This document shows, in pieces, positions 8,038 through 16,697 of a stretch of DNA of 64,000 bases. The notes beneath the pieces were generated by a model. That model was not told the origin of the DNA, ran no database searches, and saw only the letters and a list, made by a program, of their open reading frames with translations. The position numbers were made by a program, and so were the translations under genes. Source of the DNA: Rhizobium deserti (lineage in GTDB: Bacteria > Pseudomonadota > Alphaproteobacteria > Rhizobiales > Rhizobiaceae); contig NZ_SMTL01000004.1 of assembly GCF_004358025.1 (NCBI RefSeq), forward strand, positions 1 through 64,000, in the 5' to 3' direction. Positions within the stretch are counted from its first letter, which is position 1, and every line of letters starts with the position of its first letter.

Positions 8038-9144
8038 ATGGCAACAATTCTTGTAACTGGTGGTTGTGGTTTCATCGGTCGCCACGTGACTGAAGAGCTT
8101 CTTGATAACGGTTATCAGGTCCGCATTCTCGATGCGATGATCGACCAGGTACATGCAGATGCGGAAGCCGCTGTTCCGGATGCAGCGGAAGTCATTCGGG
8201 GCGATGTACGGGACAAGGAAGTCGTGGAGGCGGCTCTGGTGGGTGTCGACGCTGTGCTTCACCTTGCTGCCGAAGTGGGTGTCGGCCAATCCATGTACGA
8301 GATCGCGCGCTATGTAGGCGGCAATGATCTTGGTACGGCCGTGCTTCTTGAAGCTATGATCGGCAAGGGTATCCGCAAGATCGTCGTCGCCTCCTCGATG
8401 AGCGTTTACGGGGAAGGCCGCTATCAGGCTGCGGGTGGTACTTCGCTTGGTCTCGTTCGCCGCAAGGCGCAGCGGATCAAGGAAGGGCAGTGGGAGCCGA
8501 TTGGAGCAAGTGGTGAGGAACTGACGCCGGTCCCGACCGACGAAGAAAAGCCTGTCGATCTCGCATCGATCTATGCGTTGACCAAGTACGCGCAGGAAAA
8601 ACAGGTACTGATCTTCGGCGAAGCTTATGGTGTTGAGGCCGTGGCCCTACGTCTATTCAATGTCTTTGGAGCCGGTCAGGCGCTTTCCAACCCTTATACA
8701 GGCGTACTTGCGAACTTTGCTTCGCGCCTTGCCAATGGTCAGCCGCCGATGATCTTCGAGGATGGCCGGCAACGGCGCGATTTCGTGCATGTACGAGACG
8801 TCGCGCGCGGCTTCCGACTTGCTCTGGAAAAGCCAGCCGCCACCGGTCACGTGATCAATATCGGCAGCGGCCAGGCCTATACGATAGCCGAAGTGGCGAG
8901 CCTCCTTGCCGAAGCCATGGGCGTTCCGGAGATCGCGCCCGATATCATGAACAAGGCCCGTTCAGGCGATATCCGCAATTGCTTTGCCGATATTTCGAAA
9001 GCGCGCGAACTGCTCGGCTTCGAGCCGCAGCACAAGCTGGAAACCTCACTTGGTCCGTTTGCCGAATGGGTTCGCAATACCGGGGCCGTCGACCGCGGCG
9101 CGGAAATGAAGCGGCAGCTGGAAGAAAGGGGTCTCGTGTCATGA
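8038..9144 (+). CDS. NAD-dependent epimerase/dehydratase
   Basis: A 368-residue extended SDR of the nucleotide-sugar type. VTGGCGFIGRH is the NAD-binding motif (about residues 6-16), LHLAAEVGVG the second cofactor segment, SSMSVYGEG carries the catalytic Ser, and YALTKYAQEK (about residue 180) the catalytic Tyr-x-x-x-Lys. FNVFGAGQALSNPYTGVLA and FEDGRQRRDFVHVRD are typical of UDP-sugar 4-epimerases. An insert of about 45 residues lies between the Ser and Tyr segments. It is the first gene of an operon whose next gene starts inside its stop codon (ATGA). It most likely interconverts or prepares the donor sugar for the glycosyltransferases downstream. Confidence 0.88.
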   Translation: MATILVTGGCGFIGRHVTEELLDNGYQVRILDAMIDQVHADAEAAVPDAAEVIRGDVRDKEVVEAALVGVDAVLHLAAEVGVGQSMYEIARYVGGNDLGTAVLLEAMIGKGIRKIVVASSMSVYGEGRYQAAGGTSLGLVRRKAQRIKEGQWEPIGASGEELTPVPTDEEKPVDLASIYALTKYAQEKQVLIFGEAYGVEAVALRLFNVFGAGQALSNPYTGVLANFASRLANGQPPMIFEDGRQRRDFVHVRDVARGFRLALEKPAATGHVINIGSGQAYTIAEVASLLAEAMGVPEIAPDIMNKARSGDIRNCFADISKARELLGFEPQHKLETSLGPFAEWVRNTGAVDRGAEMKRQLEERGLVS

Positions 9145-11189
9145 GGGCTTCTTCATCGACCGGAGACAGGGGCACAGGCCAAACCGGAAGCTACGGCTTT
9201 GCGGAATGGTTCAGGCCGGGCGAATATCAGCGCACGGAGCAGATCCTGCCGGACATCATCGCCAGCGGCGCGAGCTACCTGCGCACGCATCTTTCCTGGG
9301 CGGAATATCTGGCGGCTGGCGGCGAAGAATGGTTCGACTGGCTGATCCCACAGGTCGGGACGAAGATCGACCTGATGCCCTGCATCCACTATACGCCGCC
9401 TTCCATGTCGCGGACGGGCCGCTCGTCCGGCGCGCCGCTGGATCTGAAGTCCTATGCCGATTTCGTCGATCACGTGATTAGCAGATACGGCAAATACTTC
9501 AGCCATATAGAGCTATGGAATGAGCCGAACAACCTGCTCGATTGGGATTGGCGGGAGGACGGCGACTTTCTGCTGTTTTGCGAAATGGTGGGTGGCGCAG
9601 CCCACTGGGCCAAACAGCGCGGCTACAAGCCGGTGCTGGGCGGTCCATGTCCGTTCGATCCCTATTGGCTCAACCTGATGGGCGAGCGCGGCGTTCTCAA
9701 CGTCGTCGATGCCGTCGGCTTTCACGGCTTTCCAGGCACCTGGGACAGCGAAGAGGGCACATGGGGCGGATGGGACATGCATCTCGGCGAGATGCGGCGC
9801 ATTCTTGACCGATTCAACCCTGCCTCGGAAATCTGGATCACCGAGACCGGCTATTCCACCTGGCGCAGCGACGAGATGGAGCAGGCTCGCCGCTTCATGA
9901 AGGCGCTCAGTGTGCCCGCCGAACGCATGTATTGGTATTCCTGGCAGGATGTGGCGCCCGACGTGCCGGTGCAGGAAGGTCTGTGGTTCGACCCGCGGCA
10001 TTATCACTTGGGCGCAGTTACTCATGACAACCAGCCCAAGCTGCTGGCCCGGCTGTTGATGGAAGGTGGCGTGTCGCGCCTGGAAGAGGTGATGCAGCTT
10101 GCCACGCCGAATATTGGAAGAGGCGCCGCACCGATCGTGGTGACCGGCGGCAGCGGTTTCATCGGGTCGAACTTGGCCGACAGCTTCCTTCAGGAGGGCG
10201 AGGATGTTGTCATCCTCGACAATCTCGGTAGGCCTGGGGTCGACCAGAACCTCGCCTGGCTGACGCAACGCCATGGCGCGCGCGTACATCCCATCCTTGC
10301 GGATGTGCGGGACCTGCGCAGCATTGAGTCAGCCTTCACCGATGCGAAGGCGGTCTTTCACCTAGCCGCCCAGACGGCAGTGACGACCAGCCTAGTGCAC
10401 CCGATCGATGACTTCGAAGCCAATGCCCGCGGAACCGTCAATGTGCTGGAATCCGTGCGCAAGGCGGGCAAAGGAGCTCCCGTCATTTTTGCCAGCACCA
10501 ACAAGGTTTATGGCGCTCTTGAAGATCTCGAAATGCTCGAGATGGAAGATCGTTACATACCAGCGGACGAGCGCGTCCGCGCTCACGGGATCGGCGAAGA
10601 CAGGCCCATCAGTTTCTGCACCCCATACGGCTGCTCCAAGGGTGTCGCCGATCAATATGTGCTCGACTATGCGAAATCCTACGGCATCCCGACGGCCGTG
10701 CTGCGCATGAGCTGCATCTACGGGCCGCGCCAGTTCGGCACCGAAGATCAGGGCTGGGTCGCTCACTTCCTGATCCGCGCACTGGCGGGAGAGGAGATCT
10801 CGATCTACGGCGATGGCAAGCAGGTTCGCGACATCCTGCATGTGGACGATGCCGTGGCGGCTTACCGCGGACTGCTTGCCTCCATCGGCCAGGTGACGGG
10901 ACGGGCCTTCAATCTGGGGGGTGGGCCACGAAATTCCGTCAGCATTCTCAGCGTCCTGCGCGAAATCGAGAAGCTGACCGGACGGCCGCTGGAAACCAAG
11001 TTCAGCGATTGGCGTGCCGGCGACCAGTATTTCTTCGTCGCCGACACCCGCACGCTTGAGCGGGAGCTTGGCTGGGAGGCGAAAGTTGGGTGGCATAGCG
11101 GTCTGCGGCATCTCGCGGAATGGTTGGTGGAGAACCGATTTGGCGGCCGGCCGCTGCTGCTTGAAGAAAAGCGCAAGGTCCGTGCATGA
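9141..11189 (+). CDS. fusion protein: glycosidase-like TIM-barrel domain plus NAD-dependent epimerase
   Basis: A 682-residue two-domain protein. Residues 1 to about 320 look like a clan GH-A glycoside hydrolase: HIELWNEPNN carries the usual acid/base Glu after Asn, and SEIWITETGYSTW the nucleophile Glu, as in GH39-like enzymes. No signal peptide is seen. From about residue 330 a complete extended SDR begins with VVTGGSGFIGSNLAD; its catalytic segments are FASTNKVYG and TPYGCSKGVADQY, resembling CDP-paratose/tyvelose epimerases. The ATG overlaps the previous stop; the frame is open further upstream only inside the preceding gene. A cytoplasmic hydrolase fused to a sugar epimerase is unusual and suggests turnover or proofreading of a nucleotide or lipid sugar (inference). 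Confidence 0.85.
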   Translation: MRASSSTGDRGTGQTGSYGFAEWFRPGEYQRTEQILPDIIASGASYLRTHLSWAEYLAAGGEEWFDWLIPQVGTKIDLMPCIHYTPPSMSRTGRSSGAPLDLKSYADFVDHVISRYGKYFSHIELWNEPNNLLDWDWREDGDFLLFCEMVGGAAHWAKQRGYKPVLGGPCPFDPYWLNLMGERGVLNVVDAVGFHGFPGTWDSEEGTWGGWDMHLGEMRRILDRFNPASEIWITETGYSTWRSDEMEQARRFMKALSVPAERMYWYSWQDVAPDVPVQEGLWFDPRHYHLGAVTHDNQPKLLARLLMEGGVSRLEEVMQLATPNIGRGAAPIVVTGGSGFIGSNLADSFLQEGEDVVILDNLGRPGVDQNLAWLTQRHGARVHPILADVRDLRSIESAFTDAKAVFHLAAQTAVTTSLVHPIDDFEANARGTVNVLESVRKAGKGAPVIFASTNKVYGALEDLEMLEMEDRYIPADERVRAHGIGEDRPISFCTPYGCSKGVADQYVLDYAKSYGIPTAVLRMSCIYGPRQFGTEDQGWVAHFLIRALAGEEISIYGDGKQVRDILHVDDAVAAYRGLLASIGQVTGRAFNLGGGPRNSVSILSVLREIEKLTGRPLETKFSDWRAGDQYFFVADTRTLERELGWEAKVGWHSGLRHLAEWLVENRFGGRPLLLEEKRKVRA

Positions 11190-12301
11190 GCGGGCTCAGG
11201 CGACCGTCCGCGATCCGTGTGATGATGACCATCGACGCTGTCGGCGGCGTATGGCGTTATGCCATGGATCTGGCGGCCGGTCTGCGGGAGCAGGGGATCG
11301 TTGTGGTCTTTGCCGGGCTGGGGCCCAAGCCGTCCGCCGCCCAGCACCAAGAAGCAGAGGCGCTTGGTCGGCTTTGCTGGCTCGACGACGCAGCCCTTGA
11401 CTGGATGGTGGAAGAGGAGTCCGCGCTCGCCAATGTCGGCGCCCTCCTGGCTGACATGGCTGCACAAGAAAATGTCGATCTGCTGCATCTCAATCTACCG
11501 TCCCAAGCTAATGGGCTGGATACCGCGCTTCCTGTGGTCGTGGTCTCCCATTCCTGCGTCGTCACCTGGTTTTCCGGCGTTCGTAAAAGCCCCGTGCCGG
11601 AGAGCTGGCGCTGGCATTTCACGATCAACCGCAATGGTTTCGATCGGGCCAGCGTCGTGGTCGCGCCGAGCCGCAGCCATGCCGATATGCTTGAAAATGC
11701 TTATGGCAAGATCGACCATTTGAAGGTCGTGCACAATGCCAGCCGCACGCCTTTTTCGTCCGGAAACAAAGAGAATCTCGTCTTAGCGGCAGGCCGCTGG
11801 TGGGATGATGGCAAGAATGGCAGAGTTGTCGATGAGGCAGCCGAGAGGCTGCACTGGCCCCTCGTCATGGCTGGATCCAATCAAGGTCCAAGCGGGCAGT
11901 ATTTGCCGATCCGGCACGCCATGCACCGTGGCGAGCTCTCCCATGAGGCTGTGATGGCGCTGATGAAGCGTTCAGCCATTTTCGTTTCGCCATCGCTTTA
12001 CGAGCCGTTCGGCTTAGCTCCTCTTGAGGCCGCACGGACCGGCAATGCCCTGGTTCTGGCCGATATCCCAACCTACCGCGAACTCTGGGAAGGCTGCGCG
12101 CTATTTGTCGATCCGCAGGATGCGGAGGCTTTCGCCACGGCTATTAACCGGCTTTGCGATGACGCTGCTCTGCGCAGCGAGCTTAGTGAAAAGGCATCGG
12201 CGCGGTCGGCTGCATTCGGTCCGGAGCCGCAGGCAGAGGCCATGGCATCGGTTTATGCCGATCTCTTACGGCACAAAATGACGCTAACAGCTGCGGAGTG
12301 A
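11186..12301 (+). CDS. glycosyltransferase family 4
   Basis: A 371-residue GT-B glycosyltransferase. The N-terminal domain opens with MMTIDAVGGVWRYAMDLAAG, the acceptor-side glycine loop typical of GT4. The C-terminal domain has the E-x7-E motif in SPSLYEPFGLAPLEA (about residue 270), which binds the nucleotide-sugar donor. No membrane segment is visible, so it acts in the cytoplasm or peripherally at the membrane. Its ATG overlaps the stop of the fusion gene by 4 bases. Members retain the anomeric configuration. The donor and acceptor are unknown, although the neighbouring sugar enzymes suggest a modified pentose or hexose donor. Confidence 0.88.
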   Translation: MSGLRRPSAIRVMMTIDAVGGVWRYAMDLAAGLREQGIVVVFAGLGPKPSAAQHQEAEALGRLCWLDDAALDWMVEEESALANVGALLADMAAQENVDLLHLNLPSQANGLDTALPVVVVSHSCVVTWFSGVRKSPVPESWRWHFTINRNGFDRASVVVAPSRSHADMLENAYGKIDHLKVVHNASRTPFSSGNKENLVLAAGRWWDDGKNGRVVDEAAERLHWPLVMAGSNQGPSGQYLPIRHAMHRGELSHEAVMALMKRSAIFVSPSLYEPFGLAPLEAARTGNALVLADIPTYRELWEGCALFVDPQDAEAFATAINRLCDDAALRSELSEKASARSAAFGPEPQAEAMASVYADLLRHKMTLTAAE

Positions 12302-12303
12302 CC

Positions 12304-13434
12304 ATGAAGTTTGTTTTTTACACTCACTCGCTGATTTCGGACTGGAACCACGGCAACGCGCATTTTCTGCGCGGCATCATGCGTGAGCTGATCCGCCGCG
12401 GGCATGATGCGGTGGCGCTGGAACCGGAAGGTGCCTGGAGCCGCGTCAACCTGGTGCAGGACCAGGGACCCGCTGCTCTGGCAGCATTCAAAGCGACTTT
12501 TCTAGAGCTGCGGTCTGACATTTATGGTGCGGATTTTGATCATGAAGCAGCAGTCGCCGATGCCGACGTGGTGGTCGTCCATGAATGGACCGAGCCTCAA
12601 CTGGTCGAGCGGATCGGGCGGGCACGTGCCGATGGCGGCAAGTTCACCCTGCTTTTCCATGATACGCATCATCGCGCCGTGTCTTCGGAAGGCGATATCG
12701 CCGGCCTGAAGCTGACCGACTATGACGGTGTCCTCGCCTTTGGCGAAACATTGCGGCAGCGCTATCTGAAGGCAGGCTGGGGCCGCACCGTGTTTACCTG
12801 GCACGAAGCCGCCGACGATAGCCTGTTCAAGCCGAGACCGGAGGTCGAGAAGAGCGGCGATCTCATCTGGGTGGGCAACTGGGGCGACGACGAGCGGTCT
12901 GCAGAGATCCTCGAATTTCTTGTCGAACCAGCCAAGGAACTCGGCCTGAAAACTCAGATACGCGGGGTCCGCTATCCGGACCACGCACTTGAGGCGTTGA
13001 AGAATGCCGGCATTGCCTTCGGCGGCTGGATCGCCAATGCGGAGGTGCCTGCAGCCTTTGCCCAATACCGGGTGACGGTCCACATCCCCCGCCGGCCCTA
13101 TATCGAGAACCTGCCAGGCATCCCGACCATTCGTCCCTTCGAGGCAATGGCCTGTGGCATCCCGTTGATTTCTGCACCCTGGGACGATGCCGAACATCTG
13201 TTTCGCCCGGGACAGGATTATCTCGTTGCGGAGAACGGGGAGGCAATGAAAGCTCGGCTTGGGGACGTTCTCTCCGACACTGATCTGGCATCCTCGCTGA
13301 TCAGCTCCGGGCGCGAAACCATCCTTTCTCGCCACACCTGCCGCCACCGCGTCGACGAACTGCTCGCCATCCTGTCGGATTGCGGAACCGTCCGCGTCAC
13401 CGAAAAGCTTGCCGCCCGGGAGGCCGCCGAATGA
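12304..13434 (+). CDS. CgeB-like glycosyltransferase (first of three tandem copies)
   Basis: A 376-residue protein of the CgeB/glycosyl-transferase-1-like group. The N-terminus MKFVFYTHSLISDWNHGNAH gives the first beta strand with a glycine/asparagine loop. The C-terminal donor domain carries TIRPFEAMACGIPLISAPWD, the equivalent of the GT-B E-x7-E region. Translation could begin at a GTG at 12298 that overlaps the previous stop, but GGAG at 12295-12298 is correctly spaced for the ATG at 12304. Two more members of the same family follow with 4-base overlaps. The copies have diverged clearly, so they probably add different residues. Confidence 0.82.
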   Translation: MKFVFYTHSLISDWNHGNAHFLRGIMRELIRRGHDAVALEPEGAWSRVNLVQDQGPAALAAFKATFLELRSDIYGADFDHEAAVADADVVVVHEWTEPQLVERIGRARADGGKFTLLFHDTHHRAVSSEGDIAGLKLTDYDGVLAFGETLRQRYLKAGWGRTVFTWHEAADDSLFKPRPEVEKSGDLIWVGNWGDDERSAEILEFLVEPAKELGLKTQIRGVRYPDHALEALKNAGIAFGGWIANAEVPAAFAQYRVTVHIPRRPYIENLPGIPTIRPFEAMACGIPLISAPWDDAEHLFRPGQDYLVAENGEAMKARLGDVLSDTDLASSLISSGRETILSRHTCRHRVDELLAILSDCGTVRVTEKLAAREAAE

Positions 13435-14522
13435 AGATCGCCTTTTATGGATCGAGCCTGGTTTCGGCTTACTGGAATGGTGCAGCCACCTATTACCGCG
13501 GCCTTCTACGGGCACTGGCTGACAAGGGTTACGACATCACCTTCTACGAGCCGGACGTCTACGACCGGCAGAAGAACCGCGACATCGACCCGCCGGAATG
13601 GTGCAAAGTCGTTGTCTACGAAGGGACTGTCGAGGCCTTGAAAGCCGTCGCCCGTTGTGCAGGAGAGGCGGATATCGTCGTCAAGGCCAGCGGTGTCGGC
13701 TTCGAGGACGACCTGCTGCTGGATGAGGTTCTCGATGCCTCTCGCCTAAACGCCCTGAAGATATTCTGGGATGTGGATGCGCCCGCCACGCTTGCAGAAC
13801 TACGCGCCGCTCCGGAACACCCTCTTCGCAAGGCGCTGCAGCGCATCGATCTGGTGATGACCTATGGCGGCGGCGATCCAGTCGTCAACGCCTACCGCTC
13901 TCTCGGGGCGCGCGACTGCATTCCAATCTACAATGCGCTTGATCCGCAGACGCACCACCCGGTGCCGGATGATGGTCGTTTTTCCGCCGATCTCGGATTC
14001 CTAGGCAATCGCCTGCCGGATCGCGAAGCGCGCGTCGAACACTTCTTTCTTGAGCCTGCGTCAAGGCTGACGGACAAAACCTTTCTGCTGGGCGGTTCAG
14101 GCTGGCAGGACAAGTTGATGTCCAGCAATGTCAACTATATCGGGCATGTCTCGACCCGCGACCACAATGCCTTCAATGTTACCCCGAAGGCTGTCCTCAA
14201 TATCTCGCGGGCCAGCATGGCCGAGAACGGATTTTCACCGGCGACCCGCGTATTCGAGGCTGCCGGTGCGGGTGCCTGCCTGATTACCGATTACTGGGAA
14301 GGCATCGAGCTCTTCCTGAAACCCGGGGAAGAGGTACTGGTCGCCCGCGACGGCCAGGACGTGGTCGATATTCTTGCCGGCCTTACAAGCGAGCAAGCCC
14401 TAGCCATTGGCAAGAATTCCTTACAGCGGGTGCTTGCCGACCATACCTACGCCAGCCGGGCCGAAACCGTGGATGCGCTCTTCCGTCAACACATGGGCGC
14501 GCGCATGGAGGCTGCGGAATGA
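13431..14522 (+). CDS. CgeB-like glycosyltransferase (second copy)
   Basis: A 363-residue GT-B type protein. MKIAFYGSSLVSAYWNGAAT is the N-terminal nucleotide-fold start. The donor-binding segment is TRVFEAAGAGACLITDYWEG, followed by FLKPGEEVLVARDGQDVV, a layout shared with CgeB proteins and Glyco_trans_1_2 domains. The start is the ATG overlapping the previous stop; an upstream in-frame ATG lies within the preceding gene and encodes a basic extension unlike the family. Translational coupling within the operon is likely. The acceptor is unknown. Confidence 0.82.
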   Translation: MKIAFYGSSLVSAYWNGAATYYRGLLRALADKGYDITFYEPDVYDRQKNRDIDPPEWCKVVVYEGTVEALKAVARCAGEADIVVKASGVGFEDDLLLDEVLDASRLNALKIFWDVDAPATLAELRAAPEHPLRKALQRIDLVMTYGGGDPVVNAYRSLGARDCIPIYNALDPQTHHPVPDDGRFSADLGFLGNRLPDREARVEHFFLEPASRLTDKTFLLGGSGWQDKLMSSNVNYIGHVSTRDHNAFNVTPKAVLNISRASMAENGFSPATRVFEAAGAGACLITDYWEGIELFLKPGEEVLVARDGQDVVDILAGLTSEQALAIGKNSLQRVLADHTYASRAETVDALFRQHMGARMEAAE

Positions 14523-15634
14523 CCAAGCCACTCGACATCGTCATCATCGGCTTGTCGCTTTCGTCGTCCTGGGGAAATGGCCATGCCACGACGTTTCGGG
14601 CGCTGATCCGCGGGTTGAAGGAAGAAGGACACAGGGTCCTATTTCTCGAGCGGGATGTTCCTTGGTATGCCAGCCAGCGCGATCTTGCCGATCCGGATTT
14701 CTGCACCCTGTGCTATTATTCCAGCGTTGATGAACTGGTTTCGACCTATGCCGGCAAGATACAGGCGGCGGATGCCGTTATCATCGGCTCCTACGTTCCG
14801 GAAGGCGTGGCCGTCACCGATGCGGTCGCGGCGCTAGGCCCGAAGAAGCTCTGCTTCTACGATATCGACACGCCAGTGACGCTGGCAAAGCTCGACCGCG
14901 GGGACGAGGAATATCTGAAGCTCGCGCAGGTCCCGCTGTTCGACGGCTATTTCTCGTTTTCGGGCGGCGAGGTCCTGAAAAGGCTGGAGCGCGATTATAA
15001 GGCGCAGAAGGCGATCGACCTTTATTGCTCCGTCGATGCCGACCGTTACCAGAACACGGGCGAGGCCTTCCAGTGGGATCTCGGCTATCTCGGAACCTAT
15101 AGCCCCGACCGGCAGCCGGTCTTGGAGCGACTGCTGATCGAGCCGGCGCGGGCCCTGCCGCATATGCGTTTTGTGGTAGCAGGCCCCCAATATCCCGCCG
15201 ACATAGACTGGCCTGCCAACGTCGAGCGGATCGACCACCTGCCGCCCGCCGAACACCCGAGTTTCTACAGCCGTCAGCGGTTTACCTTGAACGTCACCCG
15301 TGCCGACATGGTCGCTGCCGGCTGGTCCCCAAGCGTTAGGCTCTTTGAAGCTGGGGCCTGCGGCACACCGATCATCAGCGACTTCTGGCGTGGGTTGGAT
15401 GAGCTGCTGCCCGATGGAGAGGCCCTCGTTATTGCGCGGGAAACTTCCGATGTCATCAAGGCGTTGAGCGAGATCGATGAAGACAAGCGGCAGGCGATCG
15501 CCACGGCCGCGAGGCACATCGTGATGAAATCCCATACCGGCCTAGCCCGAGCTGGGCAGCTGGTTTCGGCCATCCAGGCTTTGCCGATGCGCCACCATGA
15601 TGCGCATTCCCTGTTAGACCGTATTTCAGCCTGA
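14519..15634 (+). CDS. CgeB-like glycosyltransferase (third copy)
   Basis: A 371-residue member of the same family. The first strand and loop read VIIGLSLSSSWGNGHATTF, and the C-terminal donor site SVRLFEAGACGTPIISDFWR followed by LLPDGEALVIARETSDV. The ATG overlaps the stop of the second copy by 4 bases. The three copies share the C-terminal donor region more than the N-terminal acceptor region, so they may use one donor type on successive acceptors (inference). No membrane segment is seen. Confidence 0.82.
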   Translation: MTKPLDIVIIGLSLSSSWGNGHATTFRALIRGLKEEGHRVLFLERDVPWYASQRDLADPDFCTLCYYSSVDELVSTYAGKIQAADAVIIGSYVPEGVAVTDAVAALGPKKLCFYDIDTPVTLAKLDRGDEEYLKLAQVPLFDGYFSFSGGEVLKRLERDYKAQKAIDLYCSVDADRYQNTGEAFQWDLGYLGTYSPDRQPVLERLLIEPARALPHMRFVVAGPQYPADIDWPANVERIDHLPPAEHPSFYSRQRFTLNVTRADMVAAGWSPSVRLFEAGACGTPIISDFWRGLDELLPDGEALVIARETSDVIKALSEIDEDKRQAIATAARHIVMKSHTGLARAGQLVSAIQALPMRHHDAHSLLDRISA

Positions 15635-15650
15635 GAGCGAGGAGATCTTG

Positions 15651-16694
15651 ATGTTGCAACGGACCCGTGACGGAAAAAGCAAAACCATCCTGGTGGCCGG
15701 CGGCGCCGGTTTCGTCGGCTCTCATCTGTGTGATGCCCTGCTCGCCCGCGGCGACCGGGTCATTTGCGTCGACAGCTATCTGACCGGTTCGACGGAGAAT
15801 GTCCTGCCGTTGAAGAACCACCCGAAATTCCGGCTGGTGGAAAAGGACATATGCGATCTGCGCGAGATCGACGAACCCGTCGACCAGATCTACAACCTCG
15901 CCTGTGCTGCATCTCCGCCGCAATATCAGGCAGATCCGGTTCATACGATGATGACCTGCGTCGCCGGGACAGGCAATCTGCTTTCGCTTGCCGAACGGCA
16001 CGGTGCCTCTTTCCTGCAGGCGTCTACCAGCGAGGTTTACGGCGATCCCGAGGAGCATCCGCAGCGGGAAGATTACCGTGGCAATGTCAGCTGCACCGGG
16101 CCACGCGCCTGTTATGACGAAGGCAAGCGCGCCGCCGAAGCTCTCTGCTTCGACATGTTGCGGGCAGGCAGGGCCGATGTACGGGTCGCGCGCATCTTCA
16201 ATACCTATGGGCCGCGGATGCAGCCCAATGACGGCCGGATCGTTTCAAACCTTCTCGTTCAGGCGATTTCCGGCAAGCCCCTGACGATCTACGGCAGTGG
16301 CGAACAAACGCGGTCCTTCTGCTATGTCACCGACCTGGTGGCGGGCCTGATGGCACTAATGGATGTGGATCCCAATCCGAATGCACCCGTCAATATCGGC
16401 AATCCGGGAGAATTCACGATCAACGAGCTGGCTGAGATGGTTTTGGCCATGGTGCCGACCGGCTCCAAGATCGTTTACAAGCCGCTGCCGACGGACGACC
16501 CGCAGCGCCGTCGCCCGGATATCTCGCGTGCTAAGGATCTCCTGAAATGGGAGCCGAAGGTTGCGCTGGCAGAAGGTCTGCAGCAGACGGCAGACTGGTT
16601 CACCACAGCTTTGGGCGAGGCCACATCGCGCCGGGCTCCCGAGCGTGTCACGCGTCGACCGTTTGTTGCCGAGAGCCTTCCATTGGGAGCCTGA
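15651..16694 (+). CDS. UDP-glucuronate decarboxylase-like NAD-dependent SDR
   Basis: A 347-residue extended SDR. VAGGAGFVGSHLCDALL is the NAD site; YNLACAASPPQYQADP and STSEVYGDPEEHPQRE match UDP-xylose synthase (UXS) proteins, and CYDEGKRAAE holds the catalytic Tyr and Lys in the UXS form Y-D-E-G-K-R. RIFNTYGPRM and NDGRIVSNLLVQA continue the match. UXS converts UDP-glucuronate to UDP-xylose by oxidation, decarboxylation and re-reduction. GGAG lies 6 bases before the ATG at 15651. It is in the operon with the glycosyltransferases, so a pentose donor such as UDP-xylose, perhaps modified by the two epimerases, is likely (inference). Confidence 0.85.
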   Translation: MLQRTRDGKSKTILVAGGAGFVGSHLCDALLARGDRVICVDSYLTGSTENVLPLKNHPKFRLVEKDICDLREIDEPVDQIYNLACAASPPQYQADPVHTMMTCVAGTGNLLSLAERHGASFLQASTSEVYGDPEEHPQREDYRGNVSCTGPRACYDEGKRAAEALCFDMLRAGRADVRVARIFNTYGPRMQPNDGRIVSNLLVQAISGKPLTIYGSGEQTRSFCYVTDLVAGLMALMDVDPNPNAPVNIGNPGEFTINELAEMVLAMVPTGSKIVYKPLPTDDPQRRRPDISRAKDLLKWEPKVALAEGLQQTADWFTTALGEATSRRAPERVTRRPFVAESLPLGA

Positions 16695-16697
16695 GCC

